NCBI RefSeq assembly: GCF_964656455.1
Contig: NC_135713.1
Location: 188,722,187-188,786,186, forward strand
From: Halichoerus grypus
Taxonomy: Eukaryota; Chordata; Mammalia; Carnivora; Phocidae
Direction: 5' to 3'
DNA length: 64,000 bases
How positions within the stretch are numbered: position 1 is the stretch's first letter; each line of letters starts with the position of its first letter. The notes below the pieces were generated by a model. The model saw only the letters and a list, made by a program, of their open reading frames with translations, did not search any database and had not been told where the DNA came from. Position numbers and translations under genes: made by a program. Positions 57,755 to 64,000 of this stretch are shown one piece after another.

Positions 57755-58640
57755 ATGACTAAGGGGAGGAACCCCCAACAAAGAAAAGAATCAGAGACTG
57801 TGGCCTCTGCCACAGACCTAATATATATGGATATAACCAAGATCTCAGAAATAGACTTCAGAGTAACAATTATGAATTCGATATCTAGGCTTGAGAAAAA
57901 TATCAACGACAATATAGAATCTCTAAGAGCAGAAATGAGATCTAATCAGGCTGAACTTAAAAATGCTATGAATGAAATTCAGTCTAAACTGGATACTCTG
58001 ACTGCCAGGGTAAACAAGGCAGATGAATGAATTAGTGAGCTAGAAGATAAGATGAGAGAAAATAAGGAAACTGAGGAGGCATGGGAAAAGCAAATTAAAG
58101 CCCAAGGGATCAAACAGAGAGATTAATGACTCAATGAAACGTTCCAATATTAGAATTCTTGGGATTCCTGAGGGGGTGGAGAGAGAGAGAGGTCCAGAAG
58201 ATATATTTGAGCAAATCATAGCTGAGAACTTCCCTAATCTGGGGAAGGAAACAAGCATTAGTGTCCAAGAGGCAGAGAGGACCCCTCCCAAGATCAGTGA
58301 GAACAGATCGACACCACAACATATAATAGTACAATTCGCAAATCTTAGATCCAAGGAAACAATCTTGAAAGCAGTGAGGGGGCAGAGATTTCTTACGTAC
58401 AGAGGGAGGAACATCAGAATAACGTCAGACCTGTCCACAGAGACCTGGCAAGCCAGAAAGGGCTGGCAAGACATATTCAGGGTACTAAATGAGAAGAACA
58501 TGCAGCCAAGGATACTTTATCCAGCAAGGCTATCATTCAGAATGGATGGAGAGACGAGGAGCTTCCAACACTGGCAGAAACTGAAAGAATATGTGACCAC
58601 CAAGCCAGCCCTGCAAGAAATATTAAGGGGGCTTCTATAA
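57755..58640 (+). pseudogene. L1 ORF1 (RNA-binding chaperone), broken
   Basis: The first part (57755-58030) has heptad-rich coiled-coil text (ISRLEKNINDNIESLRAEM) and ends in TGA at 58028-58030. The second part (58134-58640) has the ILGIPEGVERERGPEDIFEQ and FRMDGETRSF landmarks of the RRM and C-terminal domains. Besides the stop, sequence between the two parts looks shortened and out of frame. Confidence 0.88.
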
Positions 58641-58721
58641 AAGGAGAAAGACCCCAAGAGTGTTAGAGAACAGAAATTTACAGAGACAGTCTATAGAAAC
58701 AAGGACTTCACAGGCAGCGTG

Positions 58722-61700
58722 ATGAAAATAAAATCATATCTTTCAATAATCACTGTCAACGTGAACGGCCTAAATGTTCCCATGAAACGCACAGGGTTGC
58801 AGATTGGATAAAAAGACATGACCTATCCATATGCTGTCTACAAGAGACTCATTTTGAACCTAAAGATACCTCCAGACTGAAAGTGAGGGGGTGGAGAACC
58901 ATTTTTCATGCCAACGGACCTCAAAAGAAAGCTGGGGTAGCAATTCTTATATCAGACAAATTAGATTTTAAACTAAAGACTGTAGTTAGAGACCCGGAAG
59001 GACACTATATCATTCTTAAATGGTCTATCCAACAAGAACATCTAACAACTGTAAATATCTATGCCCCCAACATGGGAGCAGCCATCTACATAAGCCAACT
59101 GTTAACCAAAATAAAGAGTTATATTGATAACAGTACATTAATTGTAGGAGACTTCAATACTCCACTCTCAGCAATAGACATATCATCTAAGCAGAAAATC
59201 AGCAAAGAAACAAGAGCTTTGAATGACACACTGGACCAGATGGACCTCAGAGATATATACAGAACATTCCACCCTAAAACAACAGAATACTCATTCTTCT
59301 CGAGCGCACATGGAACTTTCTGCAGAATAGACAACATACTGGGTCACAAATCAGGTCTCAACCGATACCAAAAGATTGAGATTATTCCCTGCATATTCTC
59401 AGACCATAATGCTTTAAAACTGGAACTCAATCACAAGAAAAAATTTGGAAGAAATTCAAATACTTGGAAGCTAAAGACCACTCTGCTCAAGAATGTCCAG
59501 GTCAACCAGGAAATCAAAGAACTTAAACAATTCATGGAAACCAATGAGAATGAAAATACATCGGTCCAAAACCTATGGGATACTGCAAAGGTGGTCCTAA
59601 GGGGGAAATACATAGCCATCCAAGCCTCACTCAAAAAAATAGAAAAATCCCGAATTCACCAACTAACTCTACACCTTAAAGAACTAGAGAAAAAGCAACA
59701 AACGATGCCTAAGCCACACATTAGAAGAGAAATAATTAAATTAGAGCAGAGATCAATGAATTAGAAACCAGAAACACAGTAGATCAGATCAACGAAACTA
59801 GAAGCTGGTTCGTTGAAAGAATTAATAAGATCGATAAGCCACTGGCCAGACTTATCCAAAATAAAAGATAAAGGACCCAAATTAATAAAATTATGAATGA
59901 AAAGGGAGAGATCATGACTAACACCAAGGAAATAGAAAAAATTATTAGAAATTACTATCAACAACTATATGCCAAAAAACTGAGCAATCTGGATGAAATG
60001 GATGCCTTCCTGGAAACCTATAAACTGCCAAGACTGAAACAGGAAGAAATTGACAACCTGAATAGGCCAATAACCAGTACCGAGATTGAAGCAGTGATCA
60101 AAAACCTCCCAAAAAACAAGAGTCCAGGGCCTGATGGATTCCCCGGGGAATTCTACCAAACATTCAAAGAAGAAATAATACCCGTTCTCCTGAAGCTGTT
60201 TCACAAAGTAGAAACAGAAGGAAAGCTTCCAGACTCATTCTATGAGGCCAGCATTACCTTAATCCCCAAACCAGGCAAAGACTCCATCAAAAAGGAGAAT
60301 TTCAGACCAATATCCCTGATGAATATGGACTCCAAAATCCTCAACAAAATCCTAGCTAATAGGATCCAACAATACATTGAAAGGATCATCCACCACGACC
60401 AAGTGGGATTTATCCCTGGGATGCAAGGGTGGTTCAACATTGACAAATCAATCAGTGTGATAGAAGACATTAAAAAGAGGAGAGAGAAGAACCATATGGT
60501 CCTCTCAATTGATGCAGAAAAAGCATTTGACAAAATACAGCATCATTTCCTGATTAAAACTCTTCAGAGTATAGGGATAGAGGGAACATTCCTCAGGTTC
60601 ATAAAATCCATCTATGAAAAACCCACAGTGAATATCATCCTCAATGGGGAAAAGCTGAGAGCCTTTCCCTTAAGATCAGGAACATGTCAAGGATGCCCAT
60701 TCTCACCACTATTGTTCAACATAATACTAGAAGTCCTAGCAACAGCAATCAGACAACAGAAAGAAATAAAAGGTATTCAAATTGGCAAAGAAGAAGTCAA
60801 ACTCTCTCTTTTCCCAGATGACATGATACTTTATGTGGAAAACCCAAAAGACTCCACCCCCAAATTACTAGAACTCATACAGCAATTCAGTAATGTGGAA
60901 GGATACAAAATCAATGCACAGAAATCAGTTGCTTTCTTAGACACTAACAATGCAGCTGTAGAAAGAGAAATTAGAGAAACGATTCCATTTACAATAGCAC
61001 CAAAAACCATAAGATACCTCGGAATAAACCTAACCAAAGAGGTGAAGGATCTGTACTCTAGGAACTACAGAACACGCATGAAAGAAATTGAAGAAGACAC
61101 AAAAAGATGGGAAAACATCCCATGCTCATGGATCGGAAGAATAAACATTGTTAAAATGTCTATGCTACCCAGAGCAATCTATACCTTCAATGCCATCCCG
61201 ATCAAAATTCCAGTGACATTTTTCAAAGTGCTGGAACAAACAATCCTAAAATTTCTATGGAATCAGGAAAGACCCCGAATCGCCAAGGAAATGTTGAAAA
61301 AGAAAAACAAAGCTGGGGGCATCACGTTGTCCGATTTCAAGCAATATTACAAAGCAGTGATCACCAAAACAGCATGGTACTGACACAAAAACAGACATGT
61401 AGACCAATAGAACAGAATAGAGAGCCTGGATATGGACCCTCAGTTCTATGGTCAACTAATCTTCGACAAAGCAGGAAAAAATATGCAATGGAAAAAAGAC
61501 AGTTTCTTCAATAAATTGTGCTGGGAAAATTGGACAGCCACATGCAGAAGAATGAAACTCGACCATTCTCTAACACTATACACAAAGATAAAATCAAAAT
61601 GGATGAAAGACCTCAATGTGAGACAGGAATCCATCAAAATCCTAGAGGAGAACATAGGCAGTAACCTCTTTGACATCGGCCACAGCAACATCCAAAAGGT

Positions 61701-62524
61701 AGTGAAACAAAAGCAAAAATGAACGTTTGGGACTTCATCAAGATAAAAACCTTCTGCACAGCAAAGGAAACAGTCAACAAAACAAAGAGGCAACCCACAG
61801 AATGGGAGAAGATATTTGCAAATGACACCACAGACGAAGGGCTGATATCCAAGATCTATAAAGAACTTCTCAAACTCAACACCCAAAAAACAAATGATCA
61901 GTCAAAAAATGGGCAGAAGACATGAACAGACACTTCTCTGAAGAAGACATACAAATGGCTAACAGACACATGAAAAAATGTTGAACATCATTAGCCATCA
62001 AGGAAACTCAAATTAAAACGACATTGAGATACCACCTTACACCAATTACAAGGGCAAAAGTTGACAAGACAGGGAACAAAAAATGTTGGCAAAGATGTGG
62101 AGAAAGGGGAACCCTCTTACACTGTTGGTGGGAATGCAAGTTGGTACAGCCACGTTGGAAAAAAGTATGGAGGTTCTTCAAAAAGTTAAAAATAGAGCTA
62201 CCCTATGACCCAGCAATTGCACTACTGGGTATTATCCCCAGAGATACAAATGTAGTGAAAAGAAGGGGCACCTGCACCCCAGTGTTCATAGCAGCATTGT
62301 CCACAATAGCCAAACTGTGGAAAGAGCCAAGATGCCCTTCAACAGATGAATGGATAAAGAAGATGTGGTCCATATATACAATGGAATATTACTCAACCAT
62401 CAGAAAAGATGAATACCCACCATTTGCATTGACATGGATGGAACTGGAGGGGATTATACTAAGTGAAATAAGTCAAGTGGAGAAAGACAATTATCATACG
62501 GTTTCACTTATATATGGAATATAA
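58722..62524 (+). pseudogene. L1 ORF2 (endonuclease and reverse transcriptase), broken
   Basis: An ATG at 58722 opens the endonuclease N-terminus (SYLSIITVNVNGLN) but stops after 29 codons through a frame change near 58.80 kb. The endonuclease continues in 58883-59764 (QKKAGVAILISDK, FNTPLSAID). The reverse transcriptase is open at 59893-61383, 496 residues, with [25 protein letters not shown], and FPDD at 60811-60822 where the usual motif is FADD. Further stops follow 61381. The C-terminal knuckle [18 protein letters not shown] lies near 62.08 kb and the last frame ends at 62524. Confidence 0.88.
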
Positions 62525-62753
62525 GGAATAGCATGGAGGACATTAGGAGAAGGAAGGGAAAAATGAAGGGGAGGAAATCAGAGGGGGAGATGAACCATGA
62601 GAGACTATGGACTACGGGAAACAAACTGAGGGTTTTGGGGGGAGGGTAGGGGGATGGGTTAGCCCAGTGATGGGTATTAAGTAGGGCATGTATTGCATGG
62701 AGCACTGGGTGTTATACCCAAACAATGAATCATGGAACACTACATCAAAAGCG

Positions 62754-62846
62754 AATGTACTGTATGGGGTACTGTATGGTGACTAATGTACTGTATGGGG
62801 TACTGTATGGTGACTAATGTACTGTATGGTGTACTGTATGGTGACT
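62754..62846. repeat. Three-copy 31-bp tandem repeat in the L1 3' end
   Basis: Units at 62754-62784, 62785-62815 and 62816-62846, each AATGTACTGTATGG plus GTACTGTATGGTGACT with small changes. The other L1s in the window have a single ATGTACTGTATGGTGAC here. Confidence 0.93.
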
Positions 62847-62856
62847 AAATAAATAA

Positions 62857-63662
62857 ATTCAATTAGCCAACATATAGTGTTCAATGTTTCATTAGTTACA
62901 TATAACAGTTTCTTTCCCGGAGTCAAGAGTCTCTCATGGTTTGTCTCTCTCTCTGATTTCTTCCCAGGCAGTTTTTCCTCCCTTTCCCTCTGATCCTCTG
63001 CACTATTTCTTATATTCCACATATGAATGACACCGTATGATAATTGTCCTTCTCTGATTGACTTATTTCACTTAACATAATACCCTCTAGTTCCATCCAT
63101 GTCGATATAAATGGTAGGTATTCATCATTTCTGATGGCTGAATAATATTCCATTGTGTATATGACTCACATCTTTATCCACTCATCTGTTGAACAACATC
63201 TTGGCTCCTTCCACAGCTTGGCTATTGTGGACATTGTTACTATGAACATTGGGGTGCAAGTGTCCCTTCTTTTCACTACATCTGTATCTTTGGGATAAAG
63301 ACCCAGTAGTGCAAATGCTGGGTCATAGGGTAGTTCTATTTTTAACTTCTTGAGGAACCTCCATACTGTTTTCCAGAGTGGCTGTACCAGCTTACATTCC
63401 CACCAACAATATAAGAGGGTTCCCCTTTCTCCACATCCTCGCCAACATTATTTGTTCTCTGTCTTGTTAATTTTAGCCATTCTAACTGGTGTAAGGTGGT
63501 ATCTCATTGTGGGTTTGATTTGTATTTCCCTGACAGCACATGATGTGGAGCATATTTTCATGTTTCTGTTAGCCATTTGTATGTCTTCTTTGGAGAAGTG
63601 TCTGTTCATGTCTTCTGTCCATTTCTTGACTGGATTATTTGTTTTTTGGATGTTGAGTTTGA
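62857..63662 (-). mobile_element. L1 3' end and ORF2 C-terminus, antisense, tail to tail with the preceding L1
   Basis: ATTCAATTAGCCAACATATAGTG start, then reverse-complement 3' UTR and ORF2 (AACATTGGGGTGCAAGTGTCCC, GTAAGGTGGTATCTCATTG). It breaks near GATGTTGAGTTTGATAC. Confidence 0.9.
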
Positions 63663-63679
63663 TACATTACTTTTATATA

Positions 63680-64000
63680 TATATTTCATTTTTTGGCTTC
63701 CTTTCATTGTATTCAATTTTATTTTTCTATATATATGTTTTTCTTTCTTACTTATTTTGTAATCTAGCTTCTAACAAACAGACCAAAACATACCTAGGAT
63801 CTAGTTTATTTTTCTGTTCTGTTCAACTTCTTGTTTAATTTTATTCTCTTTATTTTTTTTGTTTGTTTGTTTCTGTTTCCTTTCATTTGTTTAATGTATA
63901 TTTTTCTGGTGTCATTGTTGCTATTTTTGTATTTTCTCTCTCTCATCTGTTCTTTTCTGGACATTATGACAAGATGGAAGAGCTCACCCAAAAAGAGAGA
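63680..64000 (+). mobile_element. Probable L1 5' UTR end and ORF1 start, cut by window edge
   Basis: T-rich stretch with ACATACCTAGGATCTAG and CTCATCTGTTCTTTTCTGGACATTATGACAAGATGG, which resembles the junction of 5' UTR and ORF1 in a carnivore L1 (an ORF1 start near 63966). The element would continue to the right. Confidence 0.5.

Larger units (their letters stand above)
56851..62852 (+). mobile_element. Near full-length L1, inactivated
   Basis: The 5' UTR (56851-57754) is followed by a broken ORF1, a broken ORF2, a 3' UTR with a 31-bp tandem repeat and an A-rich end. About 6.0 kb, close to a full-length mammalian L1. Both reading frames carry stops or frameshifts, so it cannot move on its own. 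Confidence 0.9.

Overview
The window comes from a mammalian nuclear genome, most likely a caniform carnivoran outside the dog lineage. The evidence is tRNA-Lys-type SINEC elements with a carnivore body, carnivore-type L1 elements, and MIR, MER20 and MLT1-like relics. No bacterial, phage or CRISPR features were seen. All host genes recognised are single-exon, cysteine-rich keratin-associated proteins (KRTAPs). Their C-terminal blocks (YCRRTCY, CLPGCL, CGSSCC) place them in the KRTAP9-like high-sulfur group of hair-matrix proteins.

Layout. 1-4.6 kb: a plus-oriented repeat unit with a dead KRTAP (start codon lost plus a TAA). 4.6-9.8 kb: SINEs, L1 and MIR pieces. 9.9-10.3 kb: a minus-strand KRTAP pseudogene with one internal TGA. 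10.59-26.85 kb: four head-to-tail, almost identical 3,966-bp units, each with one intact 184-residue minus-strand KRTAP; two units carry extra SINEs. 26.85-36.5 kb: old flank, L1 elements and an MLT1-like LTR. 36.56-39.3 kb: a diverged minus-oriented unit with an intact 133-residue KRTAP. 39.6-41 kb: old L1 and AT-rich sequence. 41-54.1 kb: the same unit in plus orientation, rearranged. It holds a gene-less scar, an antisense L1, a 178-residue gene, a 266-residue gene lacking its 3' flank, a 40-codon mini-gene and a C-terminal KRTAP remnant. 54.1-64 kb: no host gene, MER20, and a nest of L1 elements including a near full-length but broken copy.

The plus arms lie on both sides of the minus array, so the locus is a large inverted-repeat structure that has exchanged sequence between copies. 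KRTAP repeat-module number runs 0, 1, 2, 4 among copies. All full-length copies end at an in-frame TAG followed by 32 more open, cysteine-rich codons up to an older TGA. The 40-codon mini-gene has deleted the TAG and so reaches that older end.

How the genes work together: KRTAPs are cross-linked to hair keratins through disulfides. The copies share a compact promoter (CATAAAA or TATAAAA box, inverted CCAAT box, GTAAACA-like motif) and, where intact, an AATAAA about 400 bp after the stop, so co-expression in the hair shaft is expected. This is inference from family and promoter similarity; no expression data are available here.
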